In this document: one piece after another, positions 16,564-25,287 of the stretch | Layout of the letters: every line of letters begins with the position of its first letter | Position numbering within the stretch: the stretch's first letter is position 1 | NCBI GenBank assembly: GCA_022826925.1 | Contig: JAJDTX010000141.1 | Coordinates: 1 to 54,916 of the forward strand | Reading direction: 5' to 3' | DNA length: 54,916 nt | Source: Bryobacterales bacterium | Lineage (GTDB): Bacteria; Acidobacteriota; Terriglobia; Bryobacterales; UBA6623 | The notes under the pieces: model-generated | The model's database searches: none | The model's input: the letters and a program-made list of their open reading frames with translations, nothing else | Told to the model about the DNA's origin: nothing | Program-made: the position numbers and the translations under genes

Positions 16564-17958
16564 ATGCTGGTGCGGATCGAAGATCTTGTCAGCGGTGTGA
16601 GGGAGCACCGGCCCGGTTCTCGCGGCTTCACCGACTGCACCCGATCCTTGGCAGAGGCGGCTTTCTGCTCGGATCCGGACTTGGCAGCGGCCGCCACCAA
16701 AGCCCTGTTCTCCGGGCTCGTAGAGGAATGGGCGGACTGCTTCGAGCCTTCCCTTTGCGACACTTACGCTGCGTTCATGTCCGAGGTGCTGCACGCGCCG
16801 GGCTCGCCGGTCGCTGCGGCCTTGGGATCCCTCGGCTACGGGGAGCCGGAAACGCTGCTAGATCGCTATCGCCGGACGACCTCCGCTGCGAGGGTGTCAG
16901 CCCTCGACCGCGGCCACATAAAGAAGGTGGCCGTCCTTTCCCGGATCACGCTCGGTGCCGATGTGGCAGTGACGAGGCCATTGCTGCTGGCCGCTTCAAG
17001 TGCTTTCCCAGCGGCGGAGATCGAGTTCATTGGGCCCAAGAAGAACGCGGACCTGATCATAAGCGGTCAGCCAATCCGCCACCGCGAGATTTCTTACGGT
17101 CGAAGCGCTTTGCTGGTTGACCGCCTGCTGGCATGGAACCGACTGCGCGAGGCGGTGCAGGGCAGTGTGAACGGTCTGCGGCCCGATGAATACCTGATCG
17201 TTGATCCTGACAGTCGCCTGACCCAGTTGGGACTGCTGCCTGTCGCTCCGGACGGCTCGTATCACTTTTTTGAGAGCCGCTCTGCTGGGGTTGGTGGGGG
17301 CTCTAGTCTGGGTGCCCTCGCTCTACAGTGGTGTGGCCGAGTCTGGGATGTTGACTCTGCAGGCGCGGGACGGGTGCCCCCGCAGGTCTCGCCAGCTTCA
17401 CGCAAGCGCCTGTCGGACGAGGGCGATCGCCCGCTTGCCGCGGTCAGTTTCGGCGTCGGCGGCCGCGCGTCAAAGCGCGTCGGGGGTCACTTCGAGGACC
17501 GCCTGTTAGAGTTGCTCCGCCAGCGCGGCTTTCGGATCGTCCTCGACTACGGCTTGGGCGAGGAAGAAGCTGGCGTGGTCGATCAACGGGTCGCTGCCTT
17601 CGCCGGCACGGTTGGCGAATTGTCTAGCGACCAGCCCGGGTGGCCGAGCCAAACCGATCTCTTGACATGGCGCGGCAGCTTGGCGGCCTTCGGAGCGTGG
17701 ACGGCAGCAGCAGATGTCTATGTCGGATACGATTCGGCCGCGGCGCATCTGGCCGCGGCGCACGCGACGCCTGTCGTCGAGATCTTCGCTGGGGCCCCCA
17801 GCGAACGGTTCCGCCAACGGTGGACACCAGCTGGCCCGGCACCGGTGCATGTCTTGCCCTTCACAGGCTCCACTGATATAGCGGCTCTTCTGCGAAAGAT
17901 CGACCACATCGCAGCCGAAACAACTTTGTCGAAGTCGCGCGTTCGACTTGATCGATAG
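16564..17958 (+). CDS. Glycosyltransferase family 9-like protein
   Basis: A 464-residue GT-B protein related to ADP-heptose:LPS heptosyltransferases. The C-terminal lobe has VSFGVGGRASKRVGGHFEDRLL followed by ADVYVGYDSAAAHLAAAHATPVVEIFAG, the nucleotide-sugar binding block (family form D-S/T-G-x-x-H), and RWTPAGP. The N-terminal ~110 residues are helical and not typical of short WaaC/WaaF proteins, so the acceptor may differ. It is probably a cytoplasmic or peripheral inner-membrane enzyme that adds a sugar to a cell-surface lipid or polysaccharide. It heads a plus-strand run with the DUF6677-like, small membrane, HAD and LarA-like genes. Confidence 0.72.
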   Translation: MLVRIEDLVSGVREHRPGSRGFTDCTRSLAEAAFCSDPDLAAAATKALFSGLVEEWADCFEPSLCDTYAAFMSEVLHAPGSPVAAALGSLGYGEPETLLDRYRRTTSAARVSALDRGHIKKVAVLSRITLGADVAVTRPLLLAASSAFPAAEIEFIGPKKNADLIISGQPIRHREISYGRSALLVDRLLAWNRLREAVQGSVNGLRPDEYLIVDPDSRLTQLGLLPVAPDGSYHFFESRSAGVGGGSSLGALALQWCGRVWDVDSAGAGRVPPQVSPASRKRLSDEGDRPLAAVSFGVGGRASKRVGGHFEDRLLELLRQRGFRIVLDYGLGEEEAGVVDQRVAAFAGTVGELSSDQPGWPSQTDLLTWRGSLAAFGAWTAAADVYVGYDSAAAHLAAAHATPVVEIFAGAPSERFRQRWTPAGPAPVHVLPFTGSTDIAALLRKIDHIAAETTLSKSRVRLDR

Positions 17959-18162
17959 GGTCGCCGAGGCTAGGCCGAAATGCACGAGAGCGACGGTCTT
18001 TGCGGCCCGACAGGGCAACGTCTTCCGAGAGCTCCCAGCGGCAGAGCCCCAACCACGCTTCGCCGAGGTGCATCACGGCAACTGGCCGTTGCCTCCCTGC
18101 GCGGCCCGCCGTCCATTCGTGGCATACTCAATGCAGGCTGCGATCGCGCCTTGACGGCGCGG

Positions 18163-18609
18163 ATGAAGATGGCGTCCAAACCGAAACCTCCCGAGCGCAG
18201 TCAGGCGGAGGCTTCCCGGCCGAAGCTCTCTGCCCAGATCCCACCGGTGCTGCTGGCCTGGCTCGTGCCAGGTGCTGGCCACTACTACCTAAAGCGCCCG
18301 TGGCACGCCGCTGCCCTGCTGCTTTCGATCGCAGGAATGTTCTTGGCAGGGCTGGCCATGCAGGGCCGGATGTTCACGCCCATGACCGGGGACCTGTTCA
18401 CCACGATCATGACCTACGGCGGATATTTCGGCGACTTGTGCAACGGATCGCTCTACCTGCTGACCGTCTGGTTTGGCTACGAGCAGGAGACGGTGCCGGG
18501 AGCCGTGCACGACTACGGCACGAAATTCATTGTCTGCGCGGGGTTTCTCAACCTATTGGCGATCGTCGACGCCTACGAGATCGCTTCCGGCAAGAGAGCC
18601 AGAGCCTGA
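18163..18609 (+). CDS. DUF6677-like membrane protein
   Basis: A 148-residue inner-membrane protein starting at ATG 18163; the frame extends upstream to 17980 but that part has no conserved features. After a basic, proline-rich N-terminus comes LLAWLVPGAGHYYLKRPWHAAALL, a short motif seen in small membrane proteins of the DUF6677/TM2-like type. Further hydrophobic segments follow (about residues 45-60, 75-95 and 120-140). Function is unknown. The stop overlaps the next ATG (TGATG), so the two membrane proteins are co-translated and may interact. Confidence 0.65.
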   Translation: MKMASKPKPPERSQAEASRPKLSAQIPPVLLAWLVPGAGHYYLKRPWHAAALLLSIAGMFLAGLAMQGRMFTPMTGDLFTTIMTYGGYFGDLCNGSLYLLTVWFGYEQETVPGAVHDYGTKFIVCAGFLNLLAIVDAYEIASGKRARA

Positions 18610-18788
18610 TGTTCAGCCCAACACACCTGCAAGCGTCGCTGCTGTTCGCGCTGCTCGCATCGACGGTCATGGGGATCGTCGGGCGCTCCACGAACCGGGA
18701 TCGACTGCACTACGGCCTGTACTGCTTCGGCTACTTCGTCGCGGCCATCTTCGTGCTCGGCTGGCTGATGCGCTTGGGTCACGGTTAG
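18609..18788 (+). CDS. Small two-helix membrane protein
   Basis: A 59-residue protein with two hydrophobic segments (about residues 8-24 and 36-55) separated by a polar loop RSTNRDRLHYG. It is supported mainly by position: its ATG overlaps the upstream stop (TGATG) and its TAG overlaps the following GTG (TAGTG), so it bridges two real genes with no intervening sequence. It is in the same frame as a longer shadow frame starting at 18000 that should be ignored. I do not recognise a family; it may be a subunit of the preceding membrane protein. Confidence 0.6.
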   Translation: MFSPTHLQASLLFALLASTVMGIVGRSTNRDRLHYGLYCFGYFVAAIFVLGWLMRLGHG

Positions 18789-19534
18789 TGCCGCCCACCC
18801 AGAGCAGCGGCGACCGCGTGGCGTTCTACGACTTCGACGGCACGCTCGTGTCCGGAAACGTCGTGACGCGCTATGCGTGGGTTGCCAAGAGGCACCCCAG
18901 CCGCGTCCAGGCAATGTGGCGGTACGGCAAGACTGTTCTCGGCGTGCCGCTGTGGCTGGCGCTGGACGCGTTTTCCCGCCGGTTGTTCAACGTTGTCTTC
19001 TTCCGCCTCTACCGCGGCTTGCGCGAGGACTGGCTGCGAGCACAGGCACCGGCGCTGTTCGAGGCACTGATCCGGGGCGAGCAATTCAAGTTCGCGAAGG
19101 ATCGCGTGGCGCTGGATCGCGCGGCCGGCTACCGCACGGTATTGGTCACCGGAGGGATCGACTTGGAGATGCAGCCGGCGGCCGAATACTTCGGATTCGA
19201 CGACCTGCTGGCCAATCGTCTGGAATTTCGCGACGGCATTGCGACCGGAGACATCGTTCCACCATTGCTCGCGGGTGAGGCGAAGGCGGCCGCATTGCGC
19301 GACTACGCTGCTGCAAGCGGCGTGGACATGACCGCCTCGTGTGCCTATTCGGACAGCGGCTCGGATCTCCCGATGCTCACCGCAGTGGGCAATCCCATCG
19401 CGACCAATCCGGATTCGCGCTTGCGCAAGGAGGCCCGGGCCCGCGGCTGGGCCGTCCTCGACTTGAGCCGCTCGAGTGAGCTTGCTATCGCTCCCGGGCA
19501 GGCGCGCGGGGACGATTCCGAAGGCAGCGACTAG
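18788..19534 (+). CDS. HAD-IB family phosphatase
   Basis: A 248-residue haloacid dehalogenase-superfamily hydrolase from GTG 18788. Motif I is FYDFDGTLV (nucleophile Asp15, acid Asp17), motif II is VLVTGGID, and motif IV is YSDSGSDLPML. The layout, with a helical cap after motif I containing aromatic and basic residues (VVFFRLYRGLREDWL), matches the SerB-like IB subfamily found near lipid and cell-envelope genes. Substrates of such proteins include phosphoserine and lipid-linked phosphates; which applies here is unknown. It is tightly coupled to the small membrane protein, which suggests a membrane-associated substrate (inference). Confidence 0.8.
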   Translation: MPPTQSSGDRVAFYDFDGTLVSGNVVTRYAWVAKRHPSRVQAMWRYGKTVLGVPLWLALDAFSRRLFNVVFFRLYRGLREDWLRAQAPALFEALIRGEQFKFAKDRVALDRAAGYRTVLVTGGIDLEMQPAAEYFGFDDLLANRLEFRDGIATGDIVPPLLAGEAKAAALRDYAAASGVDMTASCAYSDSGSDLPMLTAVGNPIATNPDSRLRKEARARGWAVLDLSRSSELAIAPGQARGDDSEGSD

Positions 19535-19543
19535 ACCGAGAGG

Positions 19544-19558
19544 GCTAGACTCGTTTCA
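19544..19558 (+). promoter_or_regulatory. Promoter-like 15-mer GCTAGACTCGTTTCA
   Basis: The sequence GCTAGACTCGTTTCA contains a TAGACT -10-like hexamer, 22 bases before the LarA-like ATG. An identical 15-mer occurs at 53131-53145 before the ROK gene, and its first nine bases occur at the thiD start on the minus strand (6962-6970). Confidence 0.4.
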
Positions 19559-19573
19559 GGAAACGGCGCAACC

Positions 19574-21226
19574 ATGTCCTCGTCAGCGGAACCAATCGTC
19601 TTCGGCGAGCCGACCCCCAACGCTGTGGGGCGGGCCGCGCTCGTGCCCGACGGGGATTGCGTGCGAGAACTCAGCGCTGCCTCGGCCGACCGCTTGCTGT
19701 GGTACGGCGAGGACTTGATCCGGGTCAAGCTGCCCGCTGGCACGAGGGTGATCTATCCGAAGCCGAGCATTCCCGGCCTGCCGGATCGGGATGCGGCGAT
19801 TCGCTTTGCCTTGGAGCACCCCGAACAGGTGCCGCCGCTACGCTCTCAGCTTCGTCCGGGGGCCAAGGTCACGATCGCCATCGACGATATCTCGCTGCCG
19901 CTACCCAAGATGAACCGCCCGGACCTGCGCCAATCGGTGCTCGCGGTCCTGCTGGAGATGCTGGAGCGGGAGGGCGTGACGGATGTCGAGATCATCATCG
20001 CCAATTCGTTCCATCGCCGCATGGAACCCTTCGAGATCCGCTGGAGCGTAGGCCGCGAGATCTTCGACGCCTTCTACCCCCACCATCTCTACTGCCACGA
20101 CGGAGACGATCCCGAAGGCATCGTAGAGCTCGGGGAGACCGAGCTTGGCGAGAAGGTGCGCATCAACCGCCGCGCGGCAGAGTCCGATCTGCTCATCTAC
20201 GTCAACATCAACCTCGTGCCGATGGACGGCGGCAACAAGTCGGTAGGCGTCGGCCTGTGCGACTATGCCTCGCTGCAAGCCCATCACACTCCGCAGGCGA
20301 TTCGTGCGTCGGACTCCTATTTCGACCACACCAAGTCGCCGCTGACAGACTCGTGCAACCGCATGGGCCGCGTGGTCAACGACAAGCTCAACGTCTTCCA
20401 TATCGAGACAGTGGTCAACAACCAGATGTTCGACCCGCGCATGCAGTTCTTCGTCAAGCCCGAGGACGAGTGGAACGCGCTTGACAAAGTGACGTTTCGC
20501 ATCGCCCAAGTCGGCTTGGGAGCCATGCCGAGGCGGTTGAAGCGAAAGGTGCTCTTCTCCGTCCCGGCACCCTACGAATTGATCGCAGTCCATGCCGGCG
20601 CGACCGATGCGGTGCATGCCAAGACGCTTGCGTACAACTATCAGCAATACTGCGTCCCGGTCGACGGGCAGTCTGATGTGGCGGTGTTCGGCGTCCCGTT
20701 CATCTGCCCCTACAACGTCAACGCCCCGATGAACCCGATTCTCGTGCGCTGCCTGACGCTGGGCTATTTCTTCAACATGTATCGCGGCGCGCCGATCTTG
20801 AAACGGGGCGGGGTGTTCGTCCTGACGCACCCGCTGTACAACGAGTTCAGCCCGTCCCACCACGCCGCTTACCACGAGTTCTTCCACCGCTGCCTGTCCG
20901 AGACGAACGATGCGGACGAGCTGCAGCGCAGGTATGAGGCCGAGTTCGCGCACGACTCCGCCTACAGCGAGATGTATCGCAACGGCTACGGCTACCACGG
21001 CGTCCACCCGCTGTACATGTGGTATTGGGCTGAGAACGGCGCCAAGCACTGCGGGCAAGTCATCGTCGTCGGAGCGGAGGACCGGGAAGCGGCCAGGATC
21101 ATGGGCTGGGAATGTGCCGACAGCGTTGCCGAGGCGCTGGAGATGGCGCAGACCTTCCTTGGCAGGAGTCCCAGCGTCGCGCACGTCCACATCCCTCCGA
21201 TCAACATGGTTGAGGTGGCCGCCTGA
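19574..21226 (+). CDS. LarA N-terminal (DUF2088) domain protein, divergent
   Basis: A 550-residue protein with the lactate-racemase N-terminal (DUF2088) fold. VTIAIDDISLPLPKM near residue 97 aligns with the family D-x-TRP block, NSFHRRMEPFEI with the GxHR block, and MDGGNKSVGVG with the glycine/lysine segment that in LarA carries the pincer-nickel cofactor. In this protein the TRP arginine position reads S-L-P, and it is about 120 residues longer than LarA, with a tyrosine- and histidine-rich middle (HHAAYHEFFHR, NGYGYHGVHPLYMWYW). No larB, larC or larE is nearby. It may be a racemase or epimerase of another hydroxy acid; the specificity is unknown. Confidence 0.7.
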   Translation: MSSSAEPIVFGEPTPNAVGRAALVPDGDCVRELSAASADRLLWYGEDLIRVKLPAGTRVIYPKPSIPGLPDRDAAIRFALEHPEQVPPLRSQLRPGAKVTIAIDDISLPLPKMNRPDLRQSVLAVLLEMLEREGVTDVEIIIANSFHRRMEPFEIRWSVGREIFDAFYPHHLYCHDGDDPEGIVELGETELGEKVRINRRAAESDLLIYVNINLVPMDGGNKSVGVGLCDYASLQAHHTPQAIRASDSYFDHTKSPLTDSCNRMGRVVNDKLNVFHIETVVNNQMFDPRMQFFVKPEDEWNALDKVTFRIAQVGLGAMPRRLKRKVLFSVPAPYELIAVHAGATDAVHAKTLAYNYQQYCVPVDGQSDVAVFGVPFICPYNVNAPMNPILVRCLTLGYFFNMYRGAPILKRGGVFVLTHPLYNEFSPSHHAAYHEFFHRCLSETNDADELQRRYEAEFAHDSAYSEMYRNGYGYHGVHPLYMWYWAENGAKHCGQVIVVGAEDREAARIMGWECADSVAEALEMAQTFLGRSPSVAHVHIPPINMVEVAA

Positions 21227-21651
21227 GTCGCGGCCGCAGCGGCGGGTCAGGAAACGCCCAGGGCCTAGGCAAGGCCGGCGCATTGCGCCCGGTGTCTAGC
21301 GCTCGCCAGCGAGCGATCCGCTGGTGGCGCGCATCATGCGTCCACGAGGCTCGTTTCGCAGCGAGACTGTCCCTGCCCCGGGTCTGTAGTTTCGGAACAC
21401 GATTGTTTATAGGCGGCATAGAAATTATCTGCTTCCGCTTTGTGATCGTACGTGGTTAGACTGCAAGAAAAGGGCCTTTATGGACCTGCGAACATATGCC
21501 GGTGAGAGCTTGGAATGGAGCAGATCGGACTTATTTCTGCCATGTCTTGCAAGGATCTCATGGGATATTGCGGCGTTTGTGGTGCCCGAATTCACCTCAA
21601 TTCAGTGACGTGCTCTTGGCGTCAACGTACTTCGGAGGCACAGACTAAGCA
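21227..21651. other. Intergenic region before the first amt gene
   Basis: 425 bp without a credible gene. Its first part holds GC-rich hairpins that could end transcription of the LarA-like gene: GGCCT/AGGCC at 21262-21276, GGCGC/GCGCC at 21277-21289, and CGCTCG-CCAG-CGAGCG at 21300-21315. The rest is less GC-rich and presumably carries the amt promoter. I looked for the sigma-54 -24/-12 pattern (GG, ten bases, GC) expected at nitrogen genes and did not find a good match. The amt ribosome site GGAGG is 13 bases from the ATG. Confidence 0.5.
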
Positions 21652-23040
21652 ATGAGAAAACACGCTGATTCACGCTTCAATGCGCCGCGATTCAGCCGTA
21701 GGTTGAGCATTTTGGCCGCCGTGTTGATGTCGGCATCGATGTCGGCTTGGGCCCAACAGGGCGCGGATCCGTCGCCGGGAGAGCTGATGGCTGCGGTTGA
21801 GCAGGTCCAGACTCACGCCAACATTCTGTGGACGCTCTTGGCCGCATGCCTGGTGTTCTGGATGCAAGCGGGGTTCGCCTTTGTCGAGTCCGGCTTCACC
21901 CGTGCGAAGAACGCGGCGCACATCATGATGAAGAACGTCCTCGACATGTCGATGGGCGCTCTGTCGTTCTGGCTGATCGGCTTCGGCATCATGTTCGGTG
22001 CCACCAACGGCCTCTTCGGCACCGATCACTTCCTGCTCTCGCCCGACAACGGCGGTGGCGAGGGCCAGTGGGAGTACACGTTCTGGATGTTCCAAGTGGT
22101 CTTCGCGGCAACGGCGGCCACGATCGTGTCGGGCGCGATGGCCGAGCGGACGCGGTTCGCCGCCTACCTGATCTACAGCGTCGCGATCACCGCGATCATC
22201 TATCCCGTCTTCGGCCACTGGGCATGGGGAAACCTGCTGCTGGACCAGCCGTCGTGGCTGGCCGATATGGGCTTCATCGACTTCGCCGGCTCCACGGTGG
22301 TCCACTCGGTTGGAGGCTGGGCGGCCCTGGCGGGCGCGATCGTGGTCGGCCCGCGCTTGGGCAAGTATTCCCTTGACGGCTCGCCGCGCGCTATTCCCGG
22401 CCACAACCTGGGCATGGCTGCCTTGGGGGTGTTCATCCTGTTCTTGGGCTGGTTCGGCTTCAATGCCGGTTCGACCACGACTGCGGATGGCACGGTCTCT
22501 CGCATCGCCGTGAACACGTTCCTAGCCGCATGCAGCGGCTCGATCTTCGCCATGCTGGTCTCGTGGAGGAAATTCGCCAAGCCCGACGTCGGCACAACGC
22601 TCAACGGCGTGCTGGCCGGCTTGGTTGGCATTACCGCTCCCTGCGCGTCGGTGACTCCGCTCGGCGCGATCATTATCGGGGCGGTCTCGGGAGTGCTGGT
22701 GGTCTTCAGCATCCGCTTCTTCGACAAGCTGCATGTCGATGATCCCGTCGGTGCGATCTCCGTGCACGGCGTGTGCGGCGTGTGGGGCACGCTTGGTGCA
22801 GCGCTGCTGCACGAGAACCTGTTCCTAGGCCTTGAGTACGACTTGCTCGGCACGCTCTGGGTGCAAACCGTCGGCGTCGTTGTGGCGTTCGTCTGGACGT
22901 TCGGCACGGCATTCATGCTGTTCAAGATCGTCCACGCGGCGATCGGCCTGCGCGTCACGCAAGAGGAAGAGATCGAAGGTCTTGACCTGGGCGAGCACAA
23001 CTCGCGAGCCTACCCGGACTTTCAGGTTTCGATCAACTGA
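21652..23040 (+). CDS. amt: Ammonium transporter (first)
   Basis: A 462-residue Amt/MEP/Rh-family channel. A signal peptide (about residues 17-35, ending AWAQ) precedes the eleven-helix core, as in other bacterial Amt proteins. Signatures are WMQAGFAFVESGFTRAKN, DFAGSTVVHSVGGWAAL with the conserved Asp and first pore His, and AISVHGVCGVWG with the second pore His, so the twin-His pore is intact. It conducts ammonium into the cell. It lies 343 bp before a P-II gene, the usual partner that closes Amt channels. Its sequence type (Q-A-G-F-A-F-V-E-S-G) differs from that of the second amt at 23985, so the two are old paralogues. Confidence 0.93.
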   Translation: MRKHADSRFNAPRFSRRLSILAAVLMSASMSAWAQQGADPSPGELMAAVEQVQTHANILWTLLAACLVFWMQAGFAFVESGFTRAKNAAHIMMKNVLDMSMGALSFWLIGFGIMFGATNGLFGTDHFLLSPDNGGGEGQWEYTFWMFQVVFAATAATIVSGAMAERTRFAAYLIYSVAITAIIYPVFGHWAWGNLLLDQPSWLADMGFIDFAGSTVVHSVGGWAALAGAIVVGPRLGKYSLDGSPRAIPGHNLGMAALGVFILFLGWFGFNAGSTTTADGTVSRIAVNTFLAACSGSIFAMLVSWRKFAKPDVGTTLNGVLAGLVGITAPCASVTPLGAIIIGAVSGVLVVFSIRFFDKLHVDDPVGAISVHGVCGVWGTLGAALLHENLFLGLEYDLLGTLWVQTVGVVVAFVWTFGTAFMLFKIVHAAIGLRVTQEEEIEGLDLGEHNSRAYPDFQVSIN

Positions 23041-23060
23041 TCTGGGTCTATCCGTCCCCC

Positions 23061-23092
23061 GGCCCGGCGTTTCCTGACGGGAGCGCCGGGCC
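23061..23092 (+). terminator. Terminator-like hairpin after first amt
   Basis: GGCCCGGCG (23061-23069) pairs perfectly with CGCCGGGCC (23084-23092) over a 14-base loop, 20 bases after the amt stop. No T-tract follows, so termination may need Rho or be partial. Confidence 0.5.
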
Positions 23093-23242
23093 ATTGTGCT
23101 GGGGGCGGCCGGGGCCGTCATTCGAATTCCGCGGAGCACCGGTGGGATTCGAGGTGTCGCGAACATCGGTCGTCAGAAGGGTGTTAATCCCACACATTCT
23201 TTCTGCTGGTTTTCTCGTCGATTCGAAGCGCAATAGAAATCT

Positions 23243-23259
23243 TCAATTGGAGCAATTGA
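23243..23259. promoter_or_regulatory. Inverted repeat, candidate operator
   Basis: TCAATT and AATTGA are perfect 6-bp arms around GGAGC, in the AT-richer stretch upstream of the first P-II gene. The spacing suits a dimeric repressor or activator. It does not match the NtrC consensus. Confidence 0.3.
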
Positions 23260-23383
23260 TCGTCGCGATATTCGCCAGAATACAGACCATGAGAAAGTAC
23301 TGAAGTGGAGATCTCTAGACGCAGTAAGGGAATTCCAATTCAGGCAAGAATGCGATCCATATGGGTCAGCGGAGGGAACCGAG

Positions 23384-23722
23384 ATGAAGAAGATCGAGGC
23401 GATCGTCCAGCCATTCAAACTGGACGACGTTCGGGAGGGCCTGAAGAGGGTCGGAATGGACGGCATGACACTTTTCGACGTGCGAGGCTACGGACGCCAG
23501 CGCGGGCATAAGGAGATCTACCGAGGCCACGAGTACGAGGTGGACTTGCTGCCGAAGGTCAAGCTCGAGTGCGTCGTGCCTGACGACAGAGTCGACGAGA
23601 CTGTAGGCGCGATCATCGAGTCTGCCCGAACGGGCTCGATCGGCGACGGCAAGATCATCGTCTCTGACGTTCCGGAAGCGATCCAGATTCGCAGCGGGCA
23701 GTCCTTGGAAGACGTCTTGTGA
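23384..23722 (+). CDS. P-II nitrogen regulatory protein (first)
   Basis: A 112-residue GlnB/GlnK protein. The T-loop contains YRGHEYEVDLLPKVK with Tyr51, the uridylylation site, so it should be modified by the GlnD encoded 2.3 kb downstream. The B-loop TGSIGDGKI and C-terminal RIRSG-type segment (IQIRSGQ) bind ATP/ADP and 2-oxoglutarate. GGAGG lies before the ATG. Pairing with the preceding amt suggests a GlnK-like role, plugging the channel when nitrogen is plentiful. It shares most residues with the second P-II at 25288 but differs around residues 23-30 and 62-70. Confidence 0.93.
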   Translation: MKKIEAIVQPFKLDDVREGLKRVGMDGMTLFDVRGYGRQRGHKEIYRGHEYEVDLLPKVKLECVVPDDRVDETVGAIIESARTGSIGDGKIIVSDVPEAIQIRSGQSLEDVL

Positions 23723-23737
23723 AGCGCGCCATTCGCT

Positions 23738-23761
23738 GGGCCGGCCCCCGTCCTCCGGCCC
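23738..23761 (+). terminator. GC-rich hairpin after first P-II gene
   Basis: GGGCCGG (23738-23744) pairs with CCGGCCC (23755-23761), 15 bases after the P-II stop. No T-tract follows; a possible Rho-assisted terminator or attenuator in the 262-bp gap before the second amt. Confidence 0.4.
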
Positions 23762-23984
23762 CGGCGGGCCGATCAGAAATTCTTATCCGGCGTATGAATT
23801 GGGCAGCCGCGCAATCTGCTAGGCACAATGCTAATCGGATTCCCCCAAGTCGAGGGATCGCACGTCCGTCCCGCCGGTGTTTCGACGACTGCGGCAGCCG
23901 CTCGCAGCTGCAGCCGTGCCGTCGCAGGGAAGGGCCCGCGAGACGGTCTTCCCACGGGCGGGGGTCTGGGAAAGGAGTGTTCAG

Positions 23985-25271
23985 ATGAAAAGAATCGTCA
24001 CATTTGCCGTGATGCTGATCGCCGTGCTGGGGCTGCCAGTCTCGGCGGCAGCGCAAGACGGAATTGACACAGGGGACAACGCTTGGATCCTAACCAGTTC
24101 CGCGTTGGTCCTGATGATGACAGGGCCTGGATTGGCCCTGTTCTACGGGGGGCTCGTCCGCCAGAGGAATGTCCTCGGCACCATGATGCAGTCCTTCGCG
24201 ATGATGGCGCTAATGACATTGCTGTGGGCCATCTATGGCTACAGCCTGTCGTTTGCGGAAGGGAACACGTTCGTCGGAGGTTTCGGGCACGTGTTCCTCA
24301 ACGGTGTCGGCATGGAGCCCAACGGCTCGATCCCGCACCTGACCTTCATGGTCTTCCAGCTGATGTTCGCGATCATCACCCCGGCGCTGATCAGCGGCGC
24401 CTTCGCCGAGAGGATGAAGTTCTCGGCGATGCTGCTGTTCATGGCGCTGTGGGGCACGGTCGTGTACTTCCCCATGGTTCACATGGTCTGGGGCGGGGGA
24501 TTCATGAGCGGAGACGGGATGATTCCTTGCCTCGACTTCGCCGGCGGCAGCGTGGTTCACATGTCGTCCGGCGTGGCTGCGCTGGTGATTGCCCTGTACT
24601 TGGGCAAGCGCAAGGGGTATCCCAGCGAGGCCATGCGCCCGCATAACCTCACGTTCGCTTTCATCGGCGCTTGCTTGCTCTGGGTTGGCTGGTTCGGCTT
24701 CAACGCCGGCAGCGCCTTGGCGGCCGACGGCCTTGCAGCCGTGGCGTTCGTGAACACGCACTTTGCCGCGGCAGCGGCGGTGACCAGCTGGCTGGTGGTC
24801 GAATGGCTCCGCGACGGCAAGCCGAGCATGCTCGGTGGCATCACCGGCGCGGTGGCCGGCCTAGTCGCGATCACGCCTGCCTCGGGCTTCGTCGCCCCGA
24901 TGGACGCCATCATCATCGGCTTGGCCGCGGGCGCGATCTGCTACTTCGCCGTGGCTGTGGTCAAGGCGAAGTTCGGCTACGACGATTCATTGGATGCATT
25001 CGGCGTCCACGGCGTTGGCGGCACCGTGGGAGCTCTGCTGACCGGCGTGTTCGCCCGCATGGCGATCGGCGGTGCCGATGGCTTGGTCGAAGGCAACGCT
25101 GGGCAGTTTGTCAACAATGCCCTGGGCAGCGCGCTGACCTGGGTGTTTTCCGGAGTTGCGACCTTCGTTATCCTGAAGATCGTCGACGCGATCATCGGTG
25201 TGCGCATCAGTTCGGGAGACGAGTCCATCGGCCTGGATATAACGCAGCACGGCGAAGAGGCCTACAACTAG
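23985..25271 (+). CDS. amt: Ammonium transporter (second)
   Basis: From ATG 23985, with AAAGGAG seven bases upstream, this is 428 residues. The open frame extends to 23877 but the leader is not conserved. A signal peptide ends near SAAAQ24. AmtB-clade signatures are MMTGPGLALFYGGLVRQRNVLGTMMQ-type helix 1 (seen in shorter form), MVHMVWGGGF, DFAGGSVVHMSSGVAALV (first pore His), GWFGFNAGSALAADG and DAFGVHGVGGTVGALLTG (second pore His). It is followed after 16 bp by its own P-II gene, the classic amtB-glnK arrangement (in reverse order to E. coli glnK-amtB). Confidence 0.94.
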   Translation: MKRIVTFAVMLIAVLGLPVSAAAQDGIDTGDNAWILTSSALVLMMTGPGLALFYGGLVRQRNVLGTMMQSFAMMALMTLLWAIYGYSLSFAEGNTFVGGFGHVFLNGVGMEPNGSIPHLTFMVFQLMFAIITPALISGAFAERMKFSAMLLFMALWGTVVYFPMVHMVWGGGFMSGDGMIPCLDFAGGSVVHMSSGVAALVIALYLGKRKGYPSEAMRPHNLTFAFIGACLLWVGWFGFNAGSALAADGLAAVAFVNTHFAAAAAVTSWLVVEWLRDGKPSMLGGITGAVAGLVAITPASGFVAPMDAIIIGLAAGAICYFAVAVVKAKFGYDDSLDAFGVHGVGGTVGALLTGVFARMAIGGADGLVEGNAGQFVNNALGSALTWVFSGVATFVILKIVDAIIGVRISSGDESIGLDITQHGEEAYN

Positions 25272-25287
25272 CAGGAGGACATCAGAG

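Larger units (their letters stand above)
23041..23383. other. Intergenic region between amt and first P-II gene
   Basis: 343 bp with no credible gene. It contains a terminator-like hairpin just after amt (listed separately), and an AT-richer half upstream of the P-II gene with a perfect inverted repeat TCAATT-GGAGC-AATTGA at 23243-23259. That repeat is a candidate operator about 125 bases before the start. No sigma-54 element was recognised. Confidence 0.5.

Noticed and set aside
18000..18608. Long frame leading into the 59-aa membrane protein
   Set aside because: Antiphase shadow of the DUF6677-like gene; only the last 59 codons look like protein.
19901..21283. 460-residue minus-strand open frame opposite the LarA-like gene
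   Set aside because: Composition (Val, His, Arg, Asp rich without motifs) is that of an antisense shadow in GC-rich DNA. The same applies to 25282-26532 minus, 28866-30119 plus and 15240-17120 plus.
21227..23383. Sigma-54 promoters and NtrC sites at the nitrogen genes
   Set aside because: No TGGCAC-N5-TTGC or GG-N10-GC pattern with good flanks, and no GCACC/GGTGC palindromes.
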